From Paraplanobispora takensis (lineage in GTDB: Bacteria; Actinomycetota; Actinomycetes; Streptosporangiales; Streptosporangiaceae), in assembly GCF_016863195.1 (NCBI RefSeq), contig NZ_BOOK01000004.1, positions 248,001 to 312,000 of the forward strand: DNA of 64,000 bases. The letters are read 5' to 3'. A model generated the notes under the pieces. That model did not search any database. It saw only the letters and a program-made list of their open reading frames with translations, and had not been told where the DNA came from. The position numbers and the translations under genes are program-made. Shown here piece by piece: positions 9,550 to 18,593 of the stretch. Numbering within the stretch: position 1 is the first letter of the stretch; each line of letters opens with the position of its first letter.

Positions 9550-10631
9550 GCGCTCTCCTCCTCCGGCTCCGGCAGGACGTGGACGCACGCCGCGGTGTGC
9601 CGGGTCTCCGTGCTCCGGGTGACGTGATCCGCGGGATCCACGGCGGCGCCGTCCGCCGGCCACAGCTCGACCTCCCGCCACGCGCAGGACGGCAGGGCCA
9701 CCGGGCAGCGCGGGTGGAAGGAGCAGCCGCCGGGCAGCCGCATCGGGTCGGGCGGGTCGCCGCCCAGGCCCCGGGGCGCCATCCGGGAGGAGGGGTCGCC
9801 GACCGTGGGGAACGCCTCGGCCAGCGCCCTGCCGTACGGGTGCCGGGCGCCGGTGAAGACCTCGCGCGCCGGTCCCGTCTCGACCACCCGCCCGGCGTAC
9901 ATCACCGCCAGCCGGTCGCACGTGGCGGCCAGGACGGACAGGTCGTGCGAGATCATGATCAGGCCGATGCCCCGGTCGGCGATGAGCGAGCGGATCAGCG
10001 TGAGCACCTGCGCCTGGATCATCACGTCCAGGGCCGTCGTCGGCTCGTCGGCGATGATCAGGCGGGGCGAGCAGGCCAGCGCCATGGCGATCATCACCCG
10101 TTGACGCTGCCCGCCGGACAGCTCGTGCGGGTAGCTCCTGGCCCGCCAGGCGGGCAGGCCGACCTGCTCCAGCAGCCCGGCCACCCGCGTGCGCGCCTCG
10201 GCCGGCGCGGCGATGCCGTGCACCAGCAGCGGCTCGGCGATCTGCTCGCCGACCCGGCGCACCGGGTTCAGCGCGTGCTGGGCCCCCTGGAAGACCACCG
10301 AGGCCGAGGCCCACCGCACCGCGCGCAGCCGTCCCCAGTTCATCCGGAGCACGTCCTCGCCGTCCAGCAGGATCTCCCCGGTGACCCGGGCGCTCTTGGG
10401 CAGCAGCCGCAGCAGCGTCATGGCCAGGGTCGACTTGCCCGACCCCGACTCCCCCGCCAGGCCCAGGGCCTCGCCCTCGGCCACCTCCAGCGAGATCCCG
10501 CGCACGGCGGGCACGTCCCCGGCGGCGCTCCGGTAGGTGACCGCCACATCCCGCAGCTCCAGCAGCCTCCCCGGCCGCGTCTCCGGTCGCGTCTCCGGCT
10601 GTGTCCCCGGTTGTGTCCCCGACGATGTCAC
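9546..10631 (-). CDS. Oligopeptide/dipeptide ABC transporter ATPase (OppD/DppD type)
   Basis: 361 residues with Walker A GESGSGKST, signature LSGGQRQR, Walker B LIIADEPTTALD and a C-terminal oligopeptide-type domain (GGCSFHPRCP). A GTG start shares bases with the stop codon of the permease gene upstream (GTGA). The first 20 residues are a T/P/Q/R-rich repeat encoded by imperfect copies of a short GTCTCCGG-type unit. It pairs with the 8581-9549 ATPase to power the importer. Confidence 0.93.
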   Translation of the reverse strand: MTSSGTQPGTQPETRPETRPGRLLELRDVAVTYRSAAGDVPAVRGISLEVAEGEALGLAGESGSGKSTLAMTLLRLLPKSARVTGEILLDGEDVLRMNWGRLRAVRWASASVVFQGAQHALNPVRRVGEQIAEPLLVHGIAAPAEARTRVAGLLEQVGLPAWRARSYPHELSGGQRQRVMIAMALACSPRLIIADEPTTALDVMIQAQVLTLIRSLIADRGIGLIMISHDLSVLAATCDRLAVMYAGRVVETGPAREVFTGARHPYGRALAEAFPTVGDPSSRMAPRGLGGDPPDPMRLPGGCSFHPRCPVALPSCAWREVELWPADGAAVDPADHVTRSTETRHTAACVHVLPEPEEESA

Positions 10632-11506
10632 GCGACCCCCCGCAGGCGTGGGTTGAGCACGGCCTCCAGCGCCCGGCCGCAGAACGTGAACGCCAGGACG
10701 ACCGCGACGATGCACAGGCCCGGCGGCAGGACGTACCACCACGCGCCGGAGGTGACCGCCCCCCAGTCGTAGGAGCCGCGCAGCATGCTGCCCCACGACG
10801 CCTGCCCCGCGTCCGCGCCGAGGAAGGCCAGGGTCGACTCGGTGACGATGGCGCCGGCCACCGTGAGCGTGGTGTTGGCCAGCACGAGCGGGGCGACGTT
10901 GGGCAGCACGTGCCGGGTCATGACGTGCCAGTGCCCGGCGCCGAGCACCCGCGAGCGCTCGACGTACGGCCTGGCCTCCACGGCCAGCGTCTGGGCCCGG
11001 ATCAGCCGGGCCGTCGCCGCCCAGGAGGTCACCCCGATCGCCAGGATGATCGTGGAGGTGCCGCCGCCGAGGATGGCCGCCAGCACCAGGGCGAGCACGA
11101 GCGAGGGCAGGACCAGGAACCAGTCCGTGATCCGCATCAGCACCGCCGACGACCAGCCCCGGAAGTGCCCGGCGGTGATCCCGGTGACCGTGCCGATGAC
11201 CATGCTGAGCAGCGCCGCCAGGAAGCCGATCAGCAGCGACACCCGCGAGCCCCACAGGATCATCAGCAGGATCGAGCGGCCCGACTCGTCGGTGCCCAGC
11301 GGGAACTGCGCGCTCGGCGGCGCCATCTTGGGTCCCGTCGCCTTGGTCACGTCCAGGCCCGACGGGTCGGTGACCAGGGGTGTGACCAGGGCCAGCAGGA
11401 CGAACACGGCCAGGATCGCGGCGCCGTACAGCCCGGCCCGCTGGGCGCGGTAGTCCCGCCAGAACCGCATCAGCGCTCTCCGGCGGCGCGCCGCCGTCTC
11501 ACTCAT
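10628..11506 (-). CDS. ABC transporter permease (OppC/DppC type)
   Basis: 292 residues. Five to six membrane helices, an N-terminal OppC_N-like segment (LYGAAILAVFVLLALVTPLV) and the EAA-type loop near residue 180 (RSRVLGAGHWHVMTRHVLPN). Its start ATG overlaps the dppB-type stop by four bases. It forms the membrane channel with the product of 11503-12555. Confidence 0.92.
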   Translation of the reverse strand: MSETAARRRRALMRFWRDYRAQRAGLYGAAILAVFVLLALVTPLVTDPSGLDVTKATGPKMAPPSAQFPLGTDESGRSILLMILWGSRVSLLIGFLAALLSMVIGTVTGITAGHFRGWSSAVLMRITDWFLVLPSLVLALVLAAILGGGTSTIILAIGVTSWAATARLIRAQTLAVEARPYVERSRVLGAGHWHVMTRHVLPNVAPLVLANTTLTVAGAIVTESTLAFLGADAGQASWGSMLRGSYDWGAVTSGAWWYVLPPGLCIVAVVLAFTFCGRALEAVLNPRLRGVA

Positions 11507-12555
11507 GCGGACCTCACCCGGGGGTCCAGGACGTGGTACAGCACGTCGGCCAGCGTGTTCATGATGATCACCGCGACGCACAGGACCATGAACGTCCCCT
11601 GCATCACGGCGAAGTCCGGGCCCTTGATCGCCTCGTAGAACAGCAGGCCCAGGCCCGGCCAGGAGTAGACGGTCTCGGTGGTCACCGCGCCCTGCACCAC
11701 CAGCCCGATGTGCAGGAAGACCAGCGTCACCGTGGGCAGCAGGGCGTTGGGCACGGCGTGGCGGCGGCGCACCTGGGCGTCGCGCAGCCCCTTGGCGCGC
11801 GCGGTGGTCACGTAGTCCTGGCCGATCTCGTCGAGCAGCGAGGAGCGCATGACCACCAGGTACTGCGCGTAGACCACCGCGACCAGGGTGATGCACGGCA
11901 GCACCAGGTGGTGGGCGACGTGCAGCAGGTACATCGGGCCGTCCGGCGCGTCGACGTCCTCCATGCCTCGGGTGGGGAAGATGCCCGGGATCGGGCCCAC
12001 CCCGGCCGCGAACACCATCAGCAGCAACAGCCCGAGCCAGAACGTCGGCACCGACCACAGGGTCAGCGAGATCCCGGTGGAGAAGCGGTCCAGCCGTCCC
12101 CCGTGGTTCCAGGCGGCCCGGGTGCCCTGCCACAGGCCCAGGGTGACGGCGATCACCAGGCCGGTGCCGACCAGCAGCAGGGTCGGCCCCAGCCGCTCGC
12201 CGATGAGCTCGGCGACCGGCCGGCGGTACTCGTAGGAGGTGCCGAGATCGCCCTGCAGCGCCCTGGCCACGAAGTCCAGGAACTGCTCGGGCAGCGGCCG
12301 GTCCAGCCCCATCTGGCGGCGGAGCAGGGTCAGCTGGTCCGGGGTGAGCGGCACGTCCCGGGTGTAGGCGATCGCCGGGTCGCCGGGGATCAGCCGGAAC
12401 AGGAAGAAGGTCGCGACGACGACCATGCCGATGCTCAGCAGCGCGCCGCCGAGCTTGGCCAGCGCGTATCCGAGCGCGCCCCGCCGGGCGCCGCGTCCAT
12501 CCTCCGGGCCCGCCGCCGGACCGGCGGCGGGCTCGATCTCGATGGGTGCCGTCAT
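11503..12555 (-). CDS. ABC transporter permease (OppB/DppB type)
   Basis: 350 residues. An N-terminal helix (LLSIGMVVVATFFLFRLIPGDP) carries the family's GDP motif, and the EAA loop reads TTARAKGLRDAQVRRRHAVPN. The first 30 residues are an A/P/G-rich cytoplasmic tail. Encoded six bases downstream of the binding-protein gene. Substrate class (peptide, nickel or other) cannot be read from the permease. Confidence 0.92.
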   Translation of the reverse strand: MTAPIEIEPAAGPAAGPEDGRGARRGALGYALAKLGGALLSIGMVVVATFFLFRLIPGDPAIAYTRDVPLTPDQLTLLRRQMGLDRPLPEQFLDFVARALQGDLGTSYEYRRPVAELIGERLGPTLLLVGTGLVIAVTLGLWQGTRAAWNHGGRLDRFSTGISLTLWSVPTFWLGLLLLMVFAAGVGPIPGIFPTRGMEDVDAPDGPMYLLHVAHHLVLPCITLVAVVYAQYLVVMRSSLLDEIGQDYVTTARAKGLRDAQVRRRHAVPNALLPTVTLVFLHIGLVVQGAVTTETVYSWPGLGLLFYEAIKGPDFAVMQGTFMVLCVAVIIMNTLADVLYHVLDPRVRSA

Positions 12556-12561
12556 CGGCGC

Positions 12562-14406
12562 TCACTCACGGTCGTCGTCACCCTTGCGGCGCAGCCGCGC
12601 CATCAGCACGAGTCCCAGGCCGAAGACGACCACGACGCCCGCCGCGGTCGCCACGACGGCGGTGGTGAAGGGACCGGCGCCGCCGTCGTCCGAGGGGGCC
12701 GGGCCGGCCGGCGCCTGGAGCGAGTAGACGGGCCAGTAGCCGCTGCCGCCGTACAGGATGCCCTTGTCCTCCGGGATCGGGGTGATCGAGGTGATCCGGT
12801 CCTTGCGGTAGCCCTCCAGGTTGTTCGGGTAGTAGACGGCGATGATCGGCGCGTCGGTGTAGAGCTTCTCCTGCATCTGCTTCATCAGCGCGATGCGCTT
12901 GGGCCGGTCGAGCTCGGCCAGCTGCTGCCGGTAGAGCTTCTCGTACTCCTCGTTGCAGTAGAACGACTCGGTGCCGCCGCCCTCACCGGCCGCCGTCGGC
13001 CGCCGGCTGCACAGGTGGGTGGCGAAGACCTCCTCGGGGTCCGGGTTGACCGACCAGCCGCTGATGGCGATGTCGTACAGCGCGGTGCTCCCGGTCTCCT
13101 CGGTGAACTTGTTGGAGTCGAGCTTGCGCGTGGTCAGCTGGATGCCGATGTCCTTGAGCCAGCCGGTGAGGAACTGGGCGAGCTTGTCCTCGATGGGGTC
13201 CTCGGTGTGGATGCTGAAGCGCATCTCCAGCTTCCGGTCCCCGTCCGGCATGGTGCGGATGCCGTCGGCGCCCTTCTTGTAGCCCGCGTCGTCGAGGATC
13301 TTGTTGGCCCGGGCCGGGTCGAAGCTCACCCGCGTGTCGCCCTCGGCCTGCCAGAAGAAGTCCTTGTACATCGGCGGGACGATCGAGCCGTCGGCGGGCA
13401 CGGCCAGGCCGTTCTGCACCTGGTCGACCAGGGCCTTCTTGTCGATCGCGTGGTGGATCGCCTGGCGCACCTTCACGTCCTTCAGCGCCGGGTGGCCGTC
13501 GCCGATCGCCTCGCCGTCGGCGGTGGCCGCCCCGGGGTTGAGCTGCAGATAGCTCGCCCGGCGGCCCTGGGTGTTCCACTGCACGATGTTCGGGTCGCCG
13601 GCCAGGGCCTGGAACTGCGGGCCGGCCAGCCGGCCGATCCAGTCGATGTCGCCCTTCTTCAGCCCGACGTTGGCCGCCTCGGGGTTCTCGTAGAAGATCA
13701 CGTGCAGCTCGTCGATCTTGGGGGCGCCGCGCCAGTAGGCCGGGTTGGCCTTCAGCTTCACGTAGGCGTTCTTCTTGTGCTCGACCGCGATGTAGGGTCC
13801 GTCGCCGACGGCCGGGTACTGCTCGGCCTCGTAGGTGCCGACGTCGGGGACCTTCTCCCAGACGTGCTTGGGCACGATCGGGATCGGCAGCTCCAGCATC
13901 GAGGCCTGCGGCTGCTTGGTCTTGATGACCAGCGTGCGGTCGTCGGAGGCGGTCACGCTCTCGAAGTTCTCCACCGCCGGGCCGTTGGCCGTCTTCGCCC
14001 CGTCGTCGGTCATGATCTTGTTGAGGGTCCACGCCGCGTCCTGCGCGGTGACCGGCGTGCCGTCGGACCACTTCGTGTCGCGGATCTTGAAGGTCCAGGT
14101 GAGCTTGTCGTCCGAGGTCTGCCAGGACTCGGCCAGGTCGGGACTGGGCTGGAGGGTCTTGGAGTCGGGAGTCGTCAGGTAGGCGTACATCCACCGGTGG
14201 ACCGAGGTCGAGATCACCCGGACCGCCAGGAAGGGGTTCATCGAGTCGATGGCCTGGATCGCCCCCAGCCGGACGATCCTCTTGCCTTCCGCGGGTTCCT
14301 GTACGGCCTGCGCCCGAGCCTGCCCGGCCTGCGCGGCGGTCGCGGGGAAAGCCGCGAGCGACAGCGCCAGTCCCAGCGCCGCCAGCCGCCCGCCCAATCT
14401 GGTCAT
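12562..14406 (-). CDS. Family 5 solute-binding protein with C-terminal membrane anchor
   Basis: 614 residues, first gene of the importer operon. A Sec signal peptide (about residues 1-27, cleavage near AAQA-GQ) without a lipobox cysteine leads into an SBP_bac_5 domain (LAESW, WTFKIRDTKWSDGTPV, EEVFATH). Near the C-terminus there is a membrane segment (TTAVVATAAGVVVVFGLGLVLMA) followed by an RLRRKGDDD tail. So it is anchored by a C-terminal helix instead of a lipid, unlike most Gram-positive homologues. A TTGACA hexamer on the minus strand (14471-14476) and GGAAGGTGAGG before the ATG mark the likely promoter and ribosome site. Ligand unknown. Confidence 0.9.
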   Translation of the reverse strand: MTRLGGRLAALGLALSLAAFPATAAQAGQARAQAVQEPAEGKRIVRLGAIQAIDSMNPFLAVRVISTSVHRWMYAYLTTPDSKTLQPSPDLAESWQTSDDKLTWTFKIRDTKWSDGTPVTAQDAAWTLNKIMTDDGAKTANGPAVENFESVTASDDRTLVIKTKQPQASMLELPIPIVPKHVWEKVPDVGTYEAEQYPAVGDGPYIAVEHKKNAYVKLKANPAYWRGAPKIDELHVIFYENPEAANVGLKKGDIDWIGRLAGPQFQALAGDPNIVQWNTQGRRASYLQLNPGAATADGEAIGDGHPALKDVKVRQAIHHAIDKKALVDQVQNGLAVPADGSIVPPMYKDFFWQAEGDTRVSFDPARANKILDDAGYKKGADGIRTMPDGDRKLEMRFSIHTEDPIEDKLAQFLTGWLKDIGIQLTTRKLDSNKFTEETGSTALYDIAISGWSVNPDPEEVFATHLCSRRPTAAGEGGGTESFYCNEEYEKLYRQQLAELDRPKRIALMKQMQEKLYTDAPIIAVYYPNNLEGYRKDRITSITPIPEDKGILYGGSGYWPVYSLQAPAGPAPSDDGGAGPFTTAVVATAAGVVVVFGLGLVLMARLRRKGDDDRE

Positions 14407-14566
14407 GGTGGTTCCTCACCTTCCAACCAGTGAATCGTTGTAGTCGAAGGCACACCCTGGCGGGGGGACATGTCAACGAGTCGTGGAAGATTGTTTCACT
14501 CTTGTGTTTTACCCCGACATTATTTTTCAACCCCCGCGAAGTCCGGCGAGGGCGGTGTGACGAGGA

Positions 14567-14580
14567 ACCGACCAGTCGGT
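14567..14580. promoter_or_regulatory. Perfect palindrome, likely TetR-type operator
   Basis: ACCGACCAGTCGGT: six-base half sites with a two-base spacer, 39 bp upstream of the SDR at 14619 and in the shared region with the ABC operon. The form fits TetR-family operators. No matching regulator gene is adjacent. Confidence 0.5.
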
Positions 14581-14618
14581 ATGGACGGCGCGGCAGCCGT
14601 ACGGCATGCTTACCGAAC

Positions 14619-15380
14619 ATGAGTCTGTTCTCTGTGGAAGGCAAGAAAGTCGTGGTCACGGGCGGTTCCCGCGGGATCGGCCGGATGATCGCAGAGGGGT
14701 TCGCCCGGGCGGGGGCGACGGTCTACATCTCCTCGCGCAAGGCCGCCGAGGTGGAGAAGACGGCCGCCGAGCTGGGGTGCGTCGCCGTACCGGCCGACCT
14801 GTCCACCGAGGAGGGCGTCACCGCGCTCGTGGAGGCGGTCTCCGCCCGCGAGGACCGGCTGGACGTCCTGGTCAACAACGCCGGGGCGACCTGGGGCGCG
14901 CCGCTGGAGGAGTATCCCGGGCACGCCTTCGACAAGCTCTGGGGCGTCAACGTCAAGGGCGTGTTCTATCTGACCCAGCGGTTCCTGCCGCTGCTGCGCG
15001 CCGCCGCCTCCGCCGAGGACCCGGCCCGGGTCGTCAACATCGGGTCCGTGGACGGCATCCGGGTGCCCGCGCTGGAGACCTATGCCTACTCCACGACCAA
15101 GGCCGCCGTGCACATGCTCACCCGCCAGCTGGCGCACCGGCTCGCGAACGAGTCGATCACGGTCAACGCGATCGCGCCCGGCCCGTTCGACTCCAAGATG
15201 ATGGCCTTCGCCCTCGACGACCCGGGCACCCGCGACGCGATCGCGTCGAGCGTGCCGCTCGGCCGGATCGGCCGCCCGGAGGACATGGCGGGCACCGCCA
15301 TCTATCTCGCCTCGCGGGCGGGCTCCTATCTGACCGGGGCCGTGATCCCGGTGGACGGCGGCATCACCACCCACGGCTGA
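14619..15380 (+). CDS. Short-chain dehydrogenase/reductase
   Basis: 253 residues of the classical SDR family. Cofactor motif TGGSRGIG (about residue 13), NNAG (about 86), catalytic Ser in GSVDG and YxxxK in YAYSTTKAA (about 155). The C-terminal PVDGGITTHG is typical of FabG-like enzymes. The frame is open further upstream, but the ATG at 14619 is where the homologous sequence begins; no clear ribosome site precedes it. Substrate unknown. Confidence 0.9.
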   Translation: MSLFSVEGKKVVVTGGSRGIGRMIAEGFARAGATVYISSRKAAEVEKTAAELGCVAVPADLSTEEGVTALVEAVSAREDRLDVLVNNAGATWGAPLEEYPGHAFDKLWGVNVKGVFYLTQRFLPLLRAAASAEDPARVVNIGSVDGIRVPALETYAYSTTKAAVHMLTRQLAHRLANESITVNAIAPGPFDSKMMAFALDDPGTRDAIASSVPLGRIGRPEDMAGTAIYLASRAGSYLTGAVIPVDGGITTHG

Positions 15381-15385
15381 GCCGT

Positions 15386-15414
15386 CCGGCACCGAACGGC
15401 CCGGCACCGAACGG
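15386..15414. repeat. Tandem CCGGCACCGAACGG repeat
   Basis: Two exact 14-base copies (15386-15399 and 15401-15414), followed to about 15478 by looser copies such as CCGGCGCCGAACCGG. It lies between the SDR stop and the strong terminator. No coding role is apparent. Confidence 0.6.
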
Positions 15415-15478
15415 CCGGGCGCCGAGCAGTCGAGCACAGAACCGGCCGGGTACCGATCGGACCGGCGCCGAACCGGCC

Positions 15479-15529
15479 GCCCGCGGTGGCCCGTCCCGGG
15501 ACTGCGCGCCGGGACGGGCCACCGCGGGC
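15479..15529. terminator. Very strong hairpin terminator
   Basis: A perfect 21-base-pair stem (arms 15479-15499 and 15509-15529) with a nine-base loop. It separates the SDR from the secreted peptidase gene. Confidence 0.8.
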
Positions 15530-15596
15530 GCCCCTCTCGCACATGACCCGGTCTCACGTCTTGCTGTGATCGATTCCGGGTGACAGCGTGATCGTC

Positions 15597-18128
15597 ATGG
15601 CGAACCGCTTCACAGCGATCGCGACGGCCGTCCTGGCCGTCGCCGTCACGCTTCCCGCCGGAGCCGCCCACGCGGATCCCACCCCCGCCTCCGCCGCGGC
15701 GACGCCCCCCGCCGCCTGCGACGCCACCCAGACACCCCCCTCCTACACCGGCGACGTGCCCACGCCCCGGAGCGTGCTCGGCTTCGACCTCGGCGAGCGC
15801 GAGGTCACCACCGCCGAGTCCGACACCCTGCTGGCCGCGATCGACACGGCCAGCGACCGGGTGGTCTCCGGCACCCTGGCCACCAGCGCGCAGGGACGCC
15901 CGCTGAGGTACGCGATCGTCGGCACCCCCGGCAACATCAGGCGCCTGCCCGCGATCGAGGCCGCGATCAAGACGCTGCGCAACCCCCTCGTCCCCGAACC
16001 CGCCGCCCGCGCCCTGGCCCGGAAGACTCCGGCGATCCTCTGGGTCGCCGGGAACGTCCACGGCGGCGAGGAGAGCGGCACCGACGCCGCCCTGAAGACC
16101 CTCCACGACCTCGCCGGACGCGACGACTGCGCCGCCCGGCGCATCCTGGACAACGCCGTCGTCGTCATCCTGCCCACGCAGAACCCCGACGGCCGCGAGG
16201 CCGACACCCGGCGCAACGCCTACGCCTTCGACATGAACCGCGACTGGTTCGCCCGGACCCAGCCGGAGACCGACGGCAAGATCGAGCTGCTCCGGAAGTA
16301 TCCGCCGCAGCTGTTCATCGACGCCCACGAGATGGGCGGCACGGAGTACTTCTTCCCGCCGAACGCCGACCCGATCTATCACGACATCGCCGAGCCCACG
16401 GTCAGCTGGATCAACGACGTCTACGGCGCCTCGATGATCGCCGAGTTCACCCGGCGCGGCATCCCGTTCTTCAACCGCGACGTCTACGACCTGTTCTACA
16501 TGGGCTACGGCGACACGGTCCCGGTGACCGGCTTCAGCGCCGCGGGCATGACCTTCGAGAAGGGCGGCTCCTCCCCGATCGCCGCCCGCACCTTCGAGCA
16601 GCGGCTGACCCAGTGGGTCTCCCTGTCGGCCGCCGCCGACCGGAGGGCCGAGATCCTCACCACCTGGGCGGGCGTGCACCGGGAGGCGTTCAGGCAGGGC
16701 CTGGCCGGTGAACTGGAGCCGAACAAGGTCTACAACCCGGGCAACGAGGTCATCACCCAGGTCCCGGACCGCAAGGTCCGCCACTACTTCCTGCGCGCCG
16801 GCGACCCGGCCGAGAAGGCCGGGACCGAGCTGATCGTGCGCCGCCTGCAGCGCATGGACGTGCAGGTGTTCAGGCTCACCCGGCCGCTGACGGTCAGGGA
16901 CTTCAAGGCGTACGGCAGGCCCGAGGCCAGGACCACCCTGCCCGCGGGCACCTACTGGATCCCCATGGCCCAGGGCCAGAAGCACTGGGCCCAGGCCATG
17001 CTGAACGAGGACACCTACACGCCCTTCCCCTACTTCTACGACGTCACGGCCTGGAGCCTGCCGCTGCTGGCCGACGTCTCCGGCGGCTCCTCAGGCCAGG
17101 TCCTGCTCCCGGCCGCGGCCCCGGTCAAGCCCGTCGCCGCCCCCTCCGGCCGGATCACCACCTCCCGCAGGATCGGCGTGCTCCAGCTGGCCGGCCCGTC
17201 CCAGGCCGCCAACGAGTCCACCGGCTGGCTGCGCCACCGGCTCGACCGCGACTGGAAGCTGTCCTACGAGGTGCTCGTCCCCGCCGACGTCGCCGCGGGC
17301 GGGCTCGCCGGGCTGGACGTGCTGCTGGTCCCGGACGGCCCGGCCGCGACGGGCAACGCCCAGCTCGGTGACGCGGGCCGTACGGCGCTGCGGGAGTGGG
17401 TCGCCGCGGGCGGACGGTACGTCGGCTGGGCGGGCGGCACGCAGCTGGCCGTGCTGGCGGGCGTCTCCGGCGTCACGCTGGCCGAGCCGACGTCCGACGT
17501 GCCCGGCTCGCTGTTCCGCACGACCGTGTCCGGCGGTCCGCTGGGCGCGGGCGCCGGGCCGGACGTCATGACCTTCTACGCCTACGACCTGGTGATGCGG
17601 GCCGCCGACCCGTCCCACGCGGTGGTCTCCTACCCGGCGCCGGACTCCCCCGACTGGTTCGTGTCCGGCTTCGCGATGGGCGCCGAGGAGCTCGGCGGCA
17701 CGGCCGCCGTGGTGGACGAGCCGGTCGGCGCGGGCCACGCGGTGCTGTTCGCCGCCGACCCGAACTTCCGCGCCTTCACCGACGGCACCGCCAGGATCGT
17801 CGCCAACGCCGTCACCGCCGACCTGCCCTCCACCCGGGCGAAGGCACAGGCCCCCGATCCGGACGCCGCCCGCGCCGCGGCGGCCGTACCCGACCGGGAG
17901 TCCGCCATCAGGATCACGGTCCCGGCGGCCCGCAAGGCCGCGGTCGCCGGGATCCTGACCGGCTACGGCGCCACCTGGACCGAACAGCCCGCCCCCGGCG
18001 GCGCGGTCCGCTTCGTGGTCGCCAACCCCGGCGGCCTGAGCGCCGACGAACACCCCTGGGCGGCCAGGCTCCCCGCCGCCCTGCGCACCGCAGGCGTCAC
18101 CCCCCTCGCGGTGGTCCTCCCCCACTGA
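15597..18128 (+). CDS. Secreted M14 zinc carboxypeptidase-like protein
   Basis: 843 residues. A Sec signal peptide (about residues 1-27, cleavage near AHA-DP) is followed by a peptidase M14 domain. Zinc ligands are HxxE in VHGGEESG (about residue 154) and His in DAHEMGG (about 243); the catalytic Glu lies in MTFEKGG (about 320). The C-terminal half is a long Ala/Gly-rich region with a glutamine-amidotransferase-like look (LAGLDVLLVPDG, GHAVLFAADPNFRAF), as in other large actinobacterial M14 proteins. An in-frame GTG at 15588 is an alternative start. Expected to cleave C-terminal residues of extracellular peptides. Confidence 0.9.
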   Translation: MANRFTAIATAVLAVAVTLPAGAAHADPTPASAAATPPAACDATQTPPSYTGDVPTPRSVLGFDLGEREVTTAESDTLLAAIDTASDRVVSGTLATSAQGRPLRYAIVGTPGNIRRLPAIEAAIKTLRNPLVPEPAARALARKTPAILWVAGNVHGGEESGTDAALKTLHDLAGRDDCAARRILDNAVVVILPTQNPDGREADTRRNAYAFDMNRDWFARTQPETDGKIELLRKYPPQLFIDAHEMGGTEYFFPPNADPIYHDIAEPTVSWINDVYGASMIAEFTRRGIPFFNRDVYDLFYMGYGDTVPVTGFSAAGMTFEKGGSSPIAARTFEQRLTQWVSLSAAADRRAEILTTWAGVHREAFRQGLAGELEPNKVYNPGNEVITQVPDRKVRHYFLRAGDPAEKAGTELIVRRLQRMDVQVFRLTRPLTVRDFKAYGRPEARTTLPAGTYWIPMAQGQKHWAQAMLNEDTYTPFPYFYDVTAWSLPLLADVSGGSSGQVLLPAAAPVKPVAAPSGRITTSRRIGVLQLAGPSQAANESTGWLRHRLDRDWKLSYEVLVPADVAAGGLAGLDVLLVPDGPAATGNAQLGDAGRTALREWVAAGGRYVGWAGGTQLAVLAGVSGVTLAEPTSDVPGSLFRTTVSGGPLGAGAGPDVMTFYAYDLVMRAADPSHAVVSYPAPDSPDWFVSGFAMGAEELGGTAAVVDEPVGAGHAVLFAADPNFRAFTDGTARIVANAVTADLPSTRAKAQAPDPDAARAAAAVPDRESAIRITVPAARKAAVAGILTGYGATWTEQPAPGGAVRFVVANPGGLSADEHPWAARLPAALRTAGVTPLAVVLPH

Positions 18129-18139
18129 CCCACCCGAGC

Positions 18140-18174
18140 ACGGCGCGCGCCCCGACCCCCGGGGCGCGCGCCGT
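18140..18174. terminator. Hairpin terminator between convergent genes
   Basis: A 15-base-pair perfect stem (18140-18154 with 18160-18174), five-base loop, followed by CATTTTC. It serves the M14 gene and possibly the converging toxin gene. Confidence 0.75.
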
Positions 18175-18218
18175 CATTTTCTCCACGCCGGCTGTCTTGT
18201 CGCCGGGGCTTTCAGCGG

Positions 18219-18593
18219 TCAGTCCAAGAGGCCGAGATACTGAGCGAGACGGCCTTGAAGCTGGGTCAGCAAGTCCTCATCGAGCATTCCGGTCCGGTCT
18301 TCCAGAGCCGACTTCATGAGAGGCTGCACGGCCGGAATGCGGATCCAGCACTTCTTGACGGCCCCACCCTGGCCCTTGGCCAACTGAACGTCGAAACGGG
18401 TGCGTCGCGAGGTGGAACCGGAGATGGGGCAGATGAGGACGAACGGCCAGGCCGGGTCGCCGTTGGTTTCCGTTCCCGTGACCACGACCACAGGTCGTCG
18501 CTCATCGTGGACGACTCGCTCCTCCTCAGGGATGAGGCGCAGGGCTTTGTCGCTGACGAGGTGAACACCGCCCGCCATGTACGGACCGGGCAC
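18219..18593 (-). CDS. PemK/MazF-like endoribonuclease toxin
   Basis: 124 residues of the PemK/MazF fold. The family strands are visible: RRPVVVVTGTETN, FVLICPISGSTSRR, a VQLAKGQGGAVKKCWIRI block and a closing helix LTQLQGRLAQYLGLL. MazF-type toxins cleave mRNA at short sequences. The GTG start shares one base with the TAG stop of the upstream gene (TAGTG); an ATG five codons later is an alternative. Coupling to a Panacea-type antitoxin gene supports a toxin-antitoxin pair, although PemK-fold proteins are not always toxic. Confidence 0.8.
   Translation of the reverse strand: MPGPYMAGGVHLVSDKALRLIPEEERVVHDERRPVVVVTGTETNGDPAWPFVLICPISGSTSRRTRFDVQLAKGQGGAVKKCWIRIPAVQPLMKSALEDRTGMLDEDLLTQLQGRLAQYLGLLD

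Noticed and set aside
11533-14433. A 966-codon plus-strand frame across the permease and binding-protein genes
   Set aside because: Composition is that of a shadow frame; the minus-strand genes have full domain signatures and coupled starts.
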